64,000 nt of DNA from Polytrichum commune (taxonomy: Eukaryota; Streptophyta; Polytrichopsida; Polytrichales; Polytrichaceae), in the NCBI GenBank assembly GCA_950295325.1, contig OX485803.1:5394001-5458000 (forward strand). Direction: 5' to 3'. How positions within the stretch are numbered: position 1 is the stretch's first letter; each line of letters begins with the position of its first letter. The notes beneath the pieces were generated by a model. That model worked only from the letters and a program-made list of their open reading frames with translations, was not told the origin of the DNA and made no database searches. Positions 13,679-29,525 of this stretch are shown piece after piece. The position numbers were made by a program, and so were the translations under genes.

Positions 13679-14727
13679 TGTAGTAGTAATTTTTGAATTT
13701 TTTGGTTCATTATTGAAAATGAAGGAAACAGAGGCTTTGTTCAACTAGTATTGCCTAACAAGACTAGTGGAAACAGGCAATAGACGTGTGAGAGCCGAAA
13801 GGTTAGTGGTAAGGGCAATAATCAGTTGGTCTCGAAGACTATGGTCTCTCTCGCACCGAGACCGTACCTGCAGATATACAGTACCGCAAAATTTCGAGAC
13901 AATGGTCTCTGCAGCCACCTCCAGCCGTGGCGAACCATCCAAATTTTTGTCCATGTCCTAGGCGCGGAAAATGGAACCCGGTAGCTACGCTTTTGAGCGT
14001 AGAGTACAATTGGCCCATAATTCAGGGGCCTAAGACTACATCTAAGGAGTGTCACACGACCTACAAGCGATTTTTTGAAGATCACATCCAACATTTGGAT
14101 CCTGTGTGTTACCAGGCAACTGTCTTTTCCAATGTACTAGCAATCTAGTGCCAATTATGGAACGTCACAATTATGGAACGTCACTATCGATGTGAATCAA
14201 TTTTCGGAGAGTCACCATGAATTTTTACTCCTACTAAAATTACAGTTTCACCCGACGCGTTGGGTAAGATTGGTTGAAGCAATGGCCATAACCCACTTTA
14301 TTACTGGCACGCACAAATGTTTAATAAACGAGTTTTCCAACACGAGAGCAGGTCCTTTTGAAAGGTTTCCGAGGTGGCAAAGGTTGAACGCCCCGGAGCT
14401 AGTTGTGAAGGATGAGGACCTGCAAAAAGCAATTGAGAAAGTGGAAACTTGAGAACTGGAGCGCAGAGCTGAGGATGCGGCTCACTGGGATGGACCTCCA
14501 CCGAAGCTACTGAGACCGTGAGTTGCTGAGGGACCAGCAATAGTTTTAGGAGGGGGCTATGTAGTAGTAATTTTTGAATTTTTTGGTTCATTATTGAAAA
14601 ATGTGGAAACAGAGGCTTTGTTCAACTAGTATTGCCTAACATGACTAGTGGAAACAGGCAATAGACGTGTGAGAGCCGAAAGATTAGTGGTAAGGGCAAT
14701 AGTCAGTTGGTTGCCAAGGTGGTTACA
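13679..14727. mobile_element. Short non-autonomous LTR element (TRIM/SMART-like), about 1.05 kb
   Basis: Direct repeats at 13679-13830 and 14560-14711 are about 96% identical over 152 bp. The left begins TGTAGTAG; the right copy continues to end TTACA at 14727. The element is bracketed by a 5 bp duplication, ACTAA, at 13674-13678 and 14728-14732. A purine tract (AGGAGGGGG) lies just before the right LTR, in the place of a polypurine tract. The internal 730 bp has no gag, protease or reverse transcriptase. The left LTR lacks the final 16 bp found in the right one, suggesting rearrangement at its inner edge, and no standard tRNA primer site is visible. Each LTR holds a small hairpin (ATTGCCT..AGGCAAT). 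Confidence 0.75.
13833..14559 (+). other. Internal region of the LTR element with short open frames
   Basis: Frames of 73 codons (13927-14148) and 86 codons (14192-14452) lie in series, separated by stops and a frame change. The second ends in an acidic, helical-looking stretch (KDEDLQKAIEKVE). No retroviral domain is recognised. It could be a captured host fragment or a worn gag. Confidence 0.3.
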
Positions 14728-14732
14728 ACTAA

Positions 14733-17700
14733 TACAAAAAATATCTCACAAAACAATTGCAATGTGGTACATGCTTACGCAAGACTTTTTTTGGATTACT
14801 TATATAATATAATATAATTATTGTATTTTCATTCTTTTAAATCTTCTTTTGTTATATCATATTGTTGTACTTTGTTAATAATTTTTTATTTTTCAACATA
14901 AATTGCCAAAACTGGAGATTCGGGCAAAAACAAAAAATACTTTGAAGTCACACTAAAACACGCCTGGTCTTCTGAAGGTGTCACTAAGTTTTTGAATGCA
15001 GCAATGAGTGCTAAACATATCAAATTAGATTCTAGCCTTGCGAAGTGTTACTCATTGCATATTTTTTCTAATGTCCATATTTCTCAAGTTAAATGTCATT
15101 ATAATTTATGTTATAATGAGCCTAAAATAAATCAAGATAAAGTTCAACATCTTATGATGAAAAAAGTGGACCCCTAACAAAAGGTTAAGTGGTAAAAGCT
15201 CATAATTCTAATTATACATTCCGAATGGCTTTGAAGTTTCCAAAAATATTTATATCTAATAAGGCTTTTGATATTTGGTACACAAAGCACCATTCTGAAA
15301 GTAAGGTATGAGAAATTTGTACACATATTTTTTTTTATTTATCTTAATATTATCTTTATTTAACAATTTATAAGTATTTCACTATTTTTTGCAACAGTTG
15401 GCGAAAAAAATCTTCTGATTTATGATTCCATCAATTCTATAATGAACATTACCATCAAGATGACCCCAAATACAACTAAACATTTATCTACTTTTGCTGA
15501 TTATATTGAGTCTTGGAGGATGACTTGCAAGAAAATGATATTTTTTAAATAGTCAAGCTTTATGATAGAATTATGAAAACAAGACTGTTGATAAGTAACA
15601 TGGTGGATTACAAACTATGAGGTGGGATGTTTACATATACTCACTTTATGTTACATTTTTTATGTTTACTTCTCATATTTTTTGCAACTGTTTTAATTTT
15701 GATTTTCATATTTCTTGACATATATTTTAAATGTGTGTTACTTTCTTTCAACACCTTGGACAAGTTATAAACCCTTCTTTGATACCTTCAATTCTGTTCA
15801 ACAAGAGAATTCCATGTTTATTCCTAAAACGTACAAATAATGAAATAAGGTCCATAAGTATAATCGTGGATGGTAATTAGATTGTCCAAGAGTAAACTCC
15901 ACATTTCAAATTGGAATTGCATAATTGTTTTGAACCTACATGTATTCTACATCGAATGAAAGAATAATAACCATATACATAGCACATAAAAGGAAAGAAA
16001 GACAAAAATACTTAATTCTTGTACAATCTAAAAACAATGACATCATAAGTGGTGAACCTTTTGGAAAAAGCGTAAGGTCTTTCAACCTCCAACTCCGTCA
16101 AATACCAATCATTTTTTTTTTTATTGTTTTGGAGCCATTATTCTCTTTGAAATCCAAGACTAAAGCTCCTCGTATTACACAATGTATTTTTGATAGGGAT
16201 TCATTTGAGTTCATTTGAATGACTTGTTTTTTAATGGTTTAAATGTAAAAATAAAAATAAAGGCTTGGCCTCAATCCATTTACAACATCAATGCATTTCT
16301 TACGAAGGTTTTATTTTTTTACCGGAGTTTCAAATCATATATTGAATTATCAATGGAATTTTGTTTTTAACTTTGTTACTCAACAATAAATTAATTTTAC
16401 ATAGGTTATATATTCTATTGCCTAGGTTGGTGCAAATCACATGATCTATTTTTAGGGTGTTCAAAAAGCAACACCAACAATTCATTTGGTTATTGCAGAG
16501 ATCTTAGAGGGGTGTTTTGTGCCTTGAGTTTCAAATCCTCCTCCAATACCTTTTTGAAATACAAAGTTCAATAAATATTTTCTTGTTTTATTTCTTTTTG
16601 CATGCAATATCTCCATCATAATAATACCTTGTTGGATTTCATCCTAAAGATGCAAAGTGAAATTAAAAAAATTGTCTCCTTATTTTTTCAATTATAATTT
16701 TAAGATTGGCTATGAACCTTAGATTTGTGTTAACCCACTTCGTTTAGCCAATCCTTGCAATCCAAACAAAATGGTTAGCCTCCCAAAAAATTTCCTTTAT
16801 ATTTTTACTCATTATCATGAATTTGTCTTTGCCTTTTCAAATGAATAACGGTAATGATCTTTCGGAGAATAATATATATTTGGATGATGATGTTCTATAC
16901 AATATCACAGATGCTACTTTATAACTTATGAGAGATGATGGTGTCACACATTGGAGGATCCCACAAGAAAAACATCCATTATCCTTCCAAGTTTAGATTG
17001 ATACTTTGTCAAAACCCAAAGGCATTGTTGCAGACCTCATTGCATCCACATGTTTAAATCATTGTTTTTTTTACTTTAATGTTTGTTTTTAATATAATTT
17101 GAATACCAACTAGCATATTCTCGTTGATTTTTCTCTTCATAATTGTGTATAATCTCTTTGATAGCACCCTCCATACATGCTTCCCGCCCTTTGAAGTGTC
17201 ACAAACTGACATCAAAAGGTGACACATATGTTTTTGATTCTAACTTGAAGCCTCTGATTATACATTCCCTTTTGGCTTTGCCAAAGACACCATTTTGAAG
17301 ACTCGTATGATTCTTCAAGTTGTAATCGCGATGACATTAATATATTTTGTGAGTAAGTTTTGCTTGTTTTTCTTCTTTAAATGTCTCATGTGGTTGACTT
17401 TGTAATGTCTTGTGAAGCACATTGCATTCATAAAATTTTAAATTATTATAATGTAATCAATATTGATTAAAACATTTCTATTGTCATATGCCAGCAATGT
17501 GATACCACAATGTCGCTGACGTTGGTGCCTTTTTTTTAAAAGATTCAAGATTTTTAACAAGTTGATCACGTTCGTGAGGCCTCCCTGTCTATGTTGAGAC
17601 TCTGAGTTCCGTTTTTGTTGCTCAACCTTCCCCTTCAACGCATAGAAAAAGCTAAACATTATGATCGACGGGCTCTCAATTTCATAGAGTTAGAGGCCAT

Positions 17701-18200
17701 ATCATGTTTAGCATCCATCACAACAAGTTATGACGATGGTTAATTTTTTGTTAGCACGTGTTCAACTTTCATTACATGAGGTTTCATTATTGGTATCATT
17801 TCTTTAATATACTTCCACTTATGCTATACCTTGGAGTTACACATGTCTTGTATTCAACTCTATCTTCCTTGCACTCTCTATGTTTGTCTTATATCATTGA
17901 CCTATTACAATATTGAATATCCTTTGCAATATGTTTTGTTTCATTTTTTAAATTGGCCAATCTATGTATGTCAATAATACTCATTATCAAGAAAGTGGCC
18001 ATAGGAGGAATTGGGACAATAGATGTTCTAGAGTCATTAGTAAGGATAACTACAACGCTTTTTTTTGAATTTCCGAAAGACCAATGACTCTATAGGATCA
18101 TACAAACAACCTCCACTATGTAGTTTTGCCAATTCTAGTTTTTTGAATTAATGTGGTCTCAAGCAATTTGCCACTCCCTACAACATACAAATGCCATTCA
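14733..18200. other. Very AT-rich decayed DNA
   Basis: There are many homopolymer A/T runs and no intact gene. A plus-strand frame at 15940-16218 (92 codons, near its end KSKTKAPRITQCIFDRDSF) looks protein-like but was not recognised. Some frames just upstream (about 15780-15960) also read protein-like between stops, so an old coding element may lie here. The borders are not visible. Confidence 0.4.
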
Positions 18201-19060
18201 TTCATAGATGAATTTTTAGGATACAACTTTTACTACGGATTGGGATACTTTTGCTTACATTGTTATGCCATTTGGATTTGCTATGCCCTAGCCACATTCT
18301 AACGTGTGATGAAACCTTTCAGGAATATCTTTGTGAATTCATGGAAATATTTTTGGATGACTTCATAGTTTTTAGTGATAATGAGAAGCATATTGAATAC
18401 ATTCAATTTTTTTTTGACAAATATATGGAATTTGGCACTTCCATAAATGCTGCTAACTTAGTATTTCTAGTTTTTTTTGGTAGATGAGTTGGACATATTG
18501 TGTGTGTACAAGGAATAGCAACTAATCTTGATAAAATTACAATTATTACATCCTTAACAATCCCTACAAGTGTCACAAAAATTAAAGAATTTCTTGGACA
18601 CATTGGATATTATAGTAAATTATCTTCATATATGCAATGATTGCCTTGCCCTTACTTGATCTACTTAAAATAGAAGATGAAGCTCCAATTTGGACATTTT
18701 GCATGTACACATGCTTTTAATACACTAAAAAGAAAATTGGTGTCTACATCTATACTTGTACCGTTTTGGGAAAAATATTTTCACATATATATTGATGCAT
18801 CTAACGTGGCAATTGGGTCAAAAGTTCATTTAATAAGATGCAAAATGACATGATCACCCTATATATTTTGCTAGTCGCCAATTGTTTCAAGTGGATCCAA
18901 GAACAAACATCATAAAGGCACATGTTTAAAATACATCTACGTCTTCAAATATCAATAACCACTATGCACTCAATAGTGACAAAAATGAGAGGACCTTTGT
19001 ATCCAATCAAGATATCGACAAACATGCACTTCCAATAATTGTAACTAAATCAAGGGATGT
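18200..19060 (+). pseudogene. Ty3/Gypsy retrotransposon reverse transcriptase-RNase H relic
   Basis: Reverse transcriptase of an LTR retrotransposon, broken by stops and frameshifts. In order on the plus strand: a fingers/palm segment with DWDTFAYIVMPFGF at about 18235; the catalytic palm motif FLDDFIVFSDNEKHI at about 18349-18400 (the YxDD equivalent, both Asp present); GHIV and IKEFLGHIGYY at about 18490-18615; and an RNase H start, YIDASNVAIGS, at about 18790-18820. Spacing fits Ty3/Gypsy pol. At least three frame changes and several stops separate these blocks. Protease, integrase and LTRs were not found, so this is an inactive fragment. Confidence 0.85.
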
Positions 19061-19381
19061 CCGATTTTCAATCTACTTTTAGCATAAGTGTCATTGTAGA
19101 TTTGCTAATGCAACATGAGTTTTGTTGTGTAAATCTATTCAATAGAAGTTGAAATACATGACAATGAATCAACATACCTTAACAGAAGCTCAAAATTCAG
19201 GTTAACCTTCAATACATTAAACACTTAGTTCAGCTTGAGCTTGAATTTGATGGAACCCATGTTGGGTACAGTGTAAATCTTGTACTATAATAGTTAATCG
19301 GTCCAAGTGTGACCAATATGATATCACTTCCTATTTGTCGGAAGTTAGGTTGCAACCCCAAAAAAACAGGTTTGGGTTTGT

Positions 19382-19403
19382 TGTTGTTTGTTTGTTTGTT
19401 TGT

Positions 19404-19435
<32 letters not shown>

Positions 19436-19464
19436 AGTGGTGTTGGTGGTGTTGTTGGTGTTGT
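19382..19464. repeat. (GTT)n-rich microsatellite
   Basis: Runs of GTTT then GTT units, ending in GGTGTT variants. Next to it, 19500-19700 is locally GC-richer with no recognised gene. Confidence 0.9.
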
Positions 19465-19801
19465 TTTGTTTTTAACTTTTTTTGTATTGAGACAGAAGGC
19501 CAACACGACCAACACCAAAATGAATTAAAACCAAGAAAACCCGCCCACACCGAGGGGAGGCGGGGCCCTTCGGGCGCGAAACACCGTTTCAGTTCGAAGT
19601 TCGAACAAACTGAAAAGTTGAAATAACAAGTACTTGTTGGCCGGAATATCGCAAACCAGGTGTTAGTACGTCGTACATCGTACAAGCACATGCAATAAGC
19701 TTAGTAGCTTGGTGCCTTTAGCTCCTAAATTAAAACAGACCATAAAGTGGTTGCCTAAAGCTTTATTATATCCCTCTTTACCCTCTATTACAATAAGCTT
19801 A

Positions 19802-20196
19802 GGGCATCTGTAGTGGATCTAGGTAAAGCTCACTGCAAACCAAAACCTATCTTTTGACTGACCTAAAATTAGAAACTGAAATTATCATCATTAGAAGCAC
19901 ACCTAAATAAACGTGAGATATTTCTCAAGAAAAAAGAATTGTAAAAATTTGACGTAGGTGAAATCCCTCATTGAAAACACCACATTTTCAAAATTTAGAG
20001 GGAGTGCACCAAATCTTGCTTTAAAATGGAAAGATCCTCCCACACTCCCTCCAAATTTTTGACATTTAGAGGGAGTGTGGGAGGATCTGTCCATTTTTAA
20101 GCAAGATTTGGTGCACTCCCTCTAAATTTTGAGCAATTTTAAGCAAGATAGGTCTTAGTTTGCAGTGAGCTTTACCTAGTTGCATTGCTTATGCTC
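19802..20196. mobile_element. Tourist/PIF-Harbinger-like MITE with nested palindrome, 395 bp
   Basis: The termini GGGCATCTGTAGTGG and the inverse of GCATTGCTTATGCTC are imperfect inverted repeats, flanked by TTA on both sides (19799-19801 and 20197-20199). Subterminal inverted blocks match strongly: GTAAAGCTCACTGCAAAC at the left and GTTTGCAGTGAGCTTTAC at the right. The centre (about 19990-20135) is a near-perfect palindrome containing TTTAGAGGGAGTG on both arms. There is no coding capacity. Confidence 0.8.
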
Positions 20197-20518
20197 TTAA
20201 AGCCGATCGGAGTCCAGACAATAGTCAAGTTTTTCCTTGATCCTCAATTTTGACCTACCAGCCTTGTGCACTTATTGTCATCTCATAGGACTTAATCAAG
20301 AAATTATGTGGAGGAATCACATTCATGCTTATGGTTTAAGATTTGTGCCATTCAAGTAAGGGATCCTAGTACAAAGGGAGTAAAAACTTATTCTTATAGG
20401 TTTATGGTAGATTCATTTTCATCCCAATTTAATCTTACTAGACAAATTCAAAGTCTTTGATGCTAATTTCTACGATATGGGATTTTTTAAGTCACTGGCA
20501 AATGGCAAGCTTATCTCA

Positions 20519-21652
20519 GGGGCGGTTTACACTATGGACCATGAAGTTGGACCAGGGCTCTGCAAGGCATCTGATTGGCTGTTGAAGTTCTCCCGGGACA
20601 ACTTCGGTTTACACTAAGGAAAAAATGGCAAAGGGACCATGGAGGTCGAGGTCCCCAAAATATAATTTTTAAGGCCTAATAAATGCACTGACATGGTCCA
20701 ACGGGTTTTGCGTTGAGAGAGGCAAGAGAGGTGGTCTGGTAGGAAAAGGCAATGGCCCATGTCAGAGAAATACCATTTCAATAAACTTTTAATGGACCTA
20801 CCTTTTAAGCGCCTTAATTATACCATAGCCCATGAGACATACCAACACTACCTTGCCCTACCCCTTAAACCGGCTCACACGTGTTTCACCAAACAACGCG
20901 GGACATCTAGAACTCAAGAATTCAAGTGCAGATTTGTTTTTTTGGTCTACCAAATGTAATTTGGGAATTTTGGGGCTTGTAATATACCATTGGAAAGGTC
21001 TTGAAAATACCTTTCCAACGGTATATTACACACCCCAATATTCTTACAAAATGAAGTTGAAAAACAAAAAACAAAAATATGTAGTGGTTTAGTGATTGTA
21101 GATCAGGGTAGTCAAAAGAAGTGCAATGGGAAATCTTCTAACATTAATTATCAAAGAATTGAAAATTAGTGTTGAGCAAGGTAGGGTGGTAACAACATTA
21201 AATATAATCAAACACTAAATATCCTATTTAGTGTAGTGACAACACAAGGTACATGTCACATGCAAATTACATTGAGCATGTACAAATTAAATTGCTCATT
21301 TTATTTTATTTAAAAAAAATTGTTGTGAGAAGATTTGCAAGCCACATCTTCGACACATTTAACAAGAAGTGAAGACAAGTGAAGCCCAAGAGAAGACAAG
21401 GAATGATCAAACTTTTTTTTTTTTTCAAAATTGCCCTTTTTGGGCATGTATTAAAAAAATCAGCACCTCCACTTTTTGGTGCATGGTCATTCTTCATGGT
21501 CCACATTCGGTTTACACCTAGTGAAGGGCCCACGAACCATGAAAAATAATATTTTAGTAACTCGGACCATGGAAGTCGTCCCATGAAGTCGTCCCACGCA
21601 AAATAGGCCTCTTACGTGGGACGACTTCATGGTCCATGGTGTAAACCGCCCC
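20519..21652. mobile_element. Inverted-repeat DNA element, 1134 bp, non-autonomous
   Basis: The left end GGGGCGGTTTACAC..ATGGACCATGAAG (from 20519) matches inverted the right end CTTCATGGTCCAT..GTGTAAACCGCCCC (to 21652). TCA flanks both sides (20516-20518 and 21653-21655). CGGTTTACAC recurs inside at about 20604 and 21508, and GTCGTCCCA repeats near the right end. A small inner hairpin lies at about 20972-21040 (AATATACCATTGGAAAGG with its inverse). No transposase is seen. A 3 bp duplication suggests PIF/Harbinger or CACTA-like mobilisation, but the family is uncertain. Confidence 0.75.
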
Positions 21653-21655
21653 TCA

Positions 21656-23960
21656 CTAGTCCCATATGTAATGAGCAAGAAGTCACCTTCATGTGGTGAA
21701 TCTAGCACAAGGGGGTGGCAATTAATGAGTGGCAACTGTCAAGTGGGACTCAATGAATTTGCAATGCTAACAACTTTGGATAACAAAGGTGTTGCACAAG
21801 TTAAACTGATCTCCAGTACATGGTACAATGGCACAATTCCCTACTACAAAATACCACAAACCCCAATATTAATGGGGTTTCAAGTTAGAAGTCACCCCAA
21901 CTCGCGGTCCTAGCAACATGCCTCAAACTCTTTACAAGCTACCATTACCACTCACTAGCTTCGGGTTTCTCAATCAAGAGTTTGGGACATGCCTCTTACA
22001 ATTGTAGGTTGCTAAGGAGTCCAAATGGCTCCACTAGCCGCACTAGTCCCAGGAGTAAGGGAAGTTTTGAGACACCACCCCGTAACTTCACTACCCTTCC
22101 GCACTCATATAAGCTTATAGTCCTCTATGCAAGCCACCCACCTCATCATCAAAGAATGAAGTGTCCACTCAAAGCAAAACCATCTTTTTAGGGTTACTGC
22201 TTTTGTACACTTTGACATGCTTTGTAGGCCATGTCCCGTGTTTCATTGGAAAATTCTTTAAACTGTTGGAATACCTAGAATTATCTTTCCAACGGTAGTT
22301 TAATCAATCTAGTAGGGAAATATCTTGGTTTTAAGTAATTAAATTAGTGTTGTTAGCCCTAGGAAACAACGCGGGCTCCTTCAAGACACTAAGCCTTCAT
22401 GAGGCTTAGTTTTGTCCCTTGGGACTTCTTTAGCATCACCCTTCCATGTAGGTGGCCACCGCCTTGTCACCTTTTAGGACTTGGGCATAATTTTAAGGTC
22501 CACCCCAACAAACAATATGTCTCCTAAACTACATCTCCGTAAACTAAAACACCAAGCATGCACATGTGAAAAATACCAAGAAAAATGCAAATACACCCCA
22601 ACTTAATAAAATTTGCTCGACAACAAGTCCACCTACTATGCCCACCCACAAATGCAACCCCCAATGAACCTACCAAGAAATCCATTATCCACCTTCCTCA
22701 CAACTACTACCCCCAACAATCTAGAGACACAAATCCACTCCATAACAAGTATGAAAACAACTACCATAAAAAATAAATGGGGAGCACAAGCCAACAAACT
22801 ACACTACCTATGCTAATGGATAATGCTACAAGGAACCACCCAAAAATGTCAAATATCACAAGAACTCGCCAACCCAAACAACTCATTATTGGACCACAAC
22901 CTAACATTAATCGCCAAAATCAATAACACTACCCACACCCAACAAACCCAAATCCTACAAAAGTTGCCTCAATGACACCCAATCCAAAGACACCCGCTTC
23001 ATAAGATTGCCCTTAACAAGACCATTTTAGAAGCATGTTCTAAACCTTCACACACCCCAACCCCTGCTACACACTATGCTCAAACAATGAAAGGGATACA
23101 TAGCCACACCTACTATCCAAATGCGACAACCAACACCTAAAAGGCCTCCGCAAAACCCACATAATAAAGCCATCCACTTTATTACCCAAACTCTACAAGG
23201 CAATAAAAAGCAAGATTCTACACACTAACAAACGTTGGAATGCACAACAACCAACAATCCCAACTAGATACTAGAATGTGCATGTGACAACCTACAATGC
23301 CAATGCCTAGCAATACTAAGACCCGACATATTATGCATCCTAGGTGCACCCAACCAAAGTCCAGCACCCATGTTCCATCCACATCCCTAGGTTACACTAC
23401 AATTCATAAAATTCACATATTGCCATGATGGATACACATAACAAACCATCGATCACAAACCCAATAAACCCAATTTGATAAATATAACCATTTATAGTAT
23501 TTATACAACACTATAAATACCCATAACAACACTAAGACAAAAATGATGGAAAGTGAACCCCCACATCACCATAATGCAAGGGTAAGGGGATCCATCCACA
23601 AACACCTCATTACAAAAGTAATTACTCTCAGATATCGAAAGAACACTGTGAGGCCAAACCCACCACCCTTAAGCGTCCTAGTCCGGGTGATGGTTTTGAG
23701 AATCACATGTGTCATACCAAAGCTCGTAGTAACATGGAATGTACTTCCATCTCAACAAGCTCCCAACTCACTTGAAATCATGATGCTTTATTAATGCTAG
23801 TCTCCTGAATAGGTAGAGCATTGGCCTTCTCAAGGGTCGACCAACTACTACACTTAACCTTACTAAGTCCCCTACAAGTCTTTATGAATTCTATTAATTC
23901 CACTAATCCTTCTACTAATTCCCACACAATTCTAATTCTAAAACTCAATTCTATGAGAGG
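21656..23960. other. Intergenic; strongly A+C-rich, G-poor from about 22480
   Basis: There are no genes. From about 22480 onward the plus strand is dominated by A and C with few G (CACCCAACC-like text). This produces several Pro/Thr/Asn-rich pseudo-ORFs that I do not regard as coding. The skew continues, with the GA repeat interposed, to about 24860. Confidence 0.6.
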
Positions 23961-23963
23961 AAC

Positions 23964-27900
<3,937 letters not shown>

Positions 27901-27904
27901 ATAA

Positions 27905-28333
27905 TAAGTATTACTATTCAATATCTTACATTGGAGATCGAACAATTGAAAAAGGCCAAGGAGCGCAATGAAGTGAAGTTGGTGATTTTGGAAGCCAATA
28001 TAGTGAAGGAGCCAATGAAGTGTAACCTTGCAAATCCGGAGAAACTCAAGGAAGGAGGGTGTGTACGAATCCAGGCTTGGTTGGGTGTGATGTAGAATTG
28101 TTTACATGTTTGGTAACACCTCTCCCAAATTTTGGGTGGATATTGCACAAACTTACCTTGAGATTATAGTGGCAAAAAAATGACAAAATACTATTAAAAT
28201 TTTGGAGAAAGAGGACAAAGATTATAAAGATTGGATACATTTCAAAGTGGACTTTACAAAGGCATGTGGAAATGTTAATCATGAGCAAGATGCCCGTGCT
28301 ATGATTGGTAAGTTATCTCAACACTCGTCGGTC
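27905..28333 (+). pseudogene. Retrotransposon gag-like remnant (left arm of hairpin)
   Basis: A plus-strand frame reads through EIEQLKKAKERNEVKL, then an IQAWLG block, PKFWVDIAQTYLEI, KDWIHFKVDFTKA and NHEQDA. This follows the usual order of an LTR-retrotransposon gag (coiled coil, then W..F...F...YG...PE). A frame change and a stop interrupt it near 28095 and 28180. The part from 28067 on is repeated inverted at 28356-28621. The family assignment rests on pattern only. Confidence 0.45.
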
Positions 28334-28621
28334 AAAACTCATTGGCATAACTTTCAACCGACAAGTGTTGAGATGACTTACCAATCATGACACATGCAAC
28401 TTGCTCGGGATTAACATTTCCATAGGCCTTTGTAAATGTCACTTTGAAATGTATCCAATCTTTAGATTCTTTGCCCTCTTTCTCCAAAATCTTAATAGTA
28501 TTTTGCCAATTTTCTGCCACTCTAATCTCAAGGTAAGTTTGTGCAATATCCACCCAAAATTCGGGAGAGGTGTTACCAACATGTAAATAGTTCTCCATCA
28601 CACCCAACCAAGCCTGGATTC
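28067..28621. repeat. Long inverted repeat (hairpin) of gag-like sequence, arms about 267 bp, 22 nt loop
   Basis: Arms 28067-28333 and 28356-28621 are reverse complements at roughly 88-90% identity, ending AACACTCGTCGGTC against AACACTTGTCGGTT. The spacer is 28334-28355. Both arms encode the same gag-like peptide, in opposite orientations: PKFWVDIAQTYLEI on plus, and PEFWVDIAQTYLEI on minus (frame 28607-28332, which ends SVESYANEF). A transcript through it would fold into a long double-stranded RNA. There is no terminal target duplication. Confidence 0.9.
28332..28621 (-). pseudogene. Gag-like remnant (right arm, minus strand, better preserved)
   Basis: Open for 91 codons without a stop. Features: ENYLHVGN, PEFWVDIAQTYLEIRVAENW, DWIHFKVTFTKAYGNVNPEQ and, at the loop edge, SVESYANEF. 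The last motif is typical of the gag segment before the nucleocapsid. This arm has fewer stops than the plus-strand arm. Confidence 0.45.
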
Positions 28622-28626
28622 ACCCG

Positions 28627-28725
28627 TCGGTCCCTCAAGCGTAGTGTGAAGCGAACTTGGACCGGCTCCACCTTTTCCACCAATGAGAGTGCTTGAAGTG
28701 TAATGGTCACGGGCTCTCAGTCTCA
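28627..28725. repeat. Partial copy of the 30.3-30.8 kb MITE terminus
   Basis: 99 bp direct repeat of 30711-30808, nearly identical: CGGTCCCTCAAGCG, GTGAAGCGAACTTGGA, CCACCAATGAGAGTGCTTG and GGTCACGGGCTCTCAGTCTC. It abuts the gag hairpin on its left and the CCGGTT foldback on its right. Confidence 0.85.
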
Positions 28726-28730
28726 TCTTA

Positions 28731-29059
28731 TATGGATTCCCCTAAAACGATCCGTAATTCTCCCAAGGTCTCGAACTTCAACTGGTTATTTCTCAAACTG
28801 AACCGGTTCATCTGTTACTAACTGCCGGTTCTCCCCGAGCCCTGGTGTACACGGAATGCATTTGTATGTAATGCCTAACCCACCTTGCTGAAGCTACATC
28901 AATCACTCTGGAGCTTGACCAATGTTGTACGACGGGCCCATGTTCGGGAAGAACCGGTGGTTAGTTACAAATGAACCGGTTGAGTTCGAGAAATAACCGG
29001 TTGAAGTTCAAGACTTAAGGAAATTTACCGATCGTTTTAGAGGAATCCATAGAATATAC
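28731..29059. mobile_element. Foldback element of the 'AACCGGTT' repeat family, copy A
   Basis: The left arm, 28731-28838 (TATGGATTCC...CCGGTTCTCCCC), is the reverse complement of the right arm, 28944-29059 (GGGAAGAACCGG...GGAATCCATAGAATATA). The arms share AACCGGTTCAT, TTTCTC.AACT and GAACTTCAAC.GGTTATT. Sequence to about 29140 (CACTAGGATCTTGACC) also belongs to the family, as shown by the copies at 44.0 and 54.3 kb. Confidence 0.8.
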
Positions 29060-29283
29060 TACCTCAAAGTGAATGAAGCAGGAAAACCGGAAGATGTCAA
29101 CATGTAAACCAACTGGTTGGATTTAGAATCACTAGGATCTTGACCAACTATGCCCAAACACTTCCCGGGCACTGGGATGGGCCCAATGGCCACCAAGGTG
29201 GCATCCATAACCGATGAAGATCTCGGGGGACACAAATGGAGTCCCAACATCCGCAACCAGTGGAGCACCTGCTGCTACATTGT

Positions 29284-29525
29284 GCATGCCAAGGGTGGGA
29301 AAAATCCAACTTTTTCCCGGCTGATGCATTGGGTTTTTGGTTTAGATGCAAAAAACCTGATTTTTGCGAATAAAACCATGGTTTTATTGTAGTTGTCGCC
29401 ATGTGTATTCCAGCCAGCAGTTATCATCAAGGATGGAAAATCCCAACTTTTTCCGGCTGATGCATTGGGTTTTGGGTTTTAATGCCAAAACCCTGAATAA
29501 AACCGAATAAAACCAGATTTTGCTT
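29284..29525. repeat. Tandem duplication, about 110 bp units 145 bp apart
   Basis: CAACTTTTTCCCGGCTGATG then CATTGGGTTTT..GGTTT and AAAACC..GAATAAAACC occur at about 29305-29390 and 29446-29520. The region 29590-29830 that follows is GC-rich with no gene recognised. Confidence 0.8.

Noticed and set aside
15940-16218. Possible phosphoinositide-kinase-like peptide (KSKTKAPRI)
   Set aside because: Similarity is a few residues only; no catalytic or DFG-like motif nearby.
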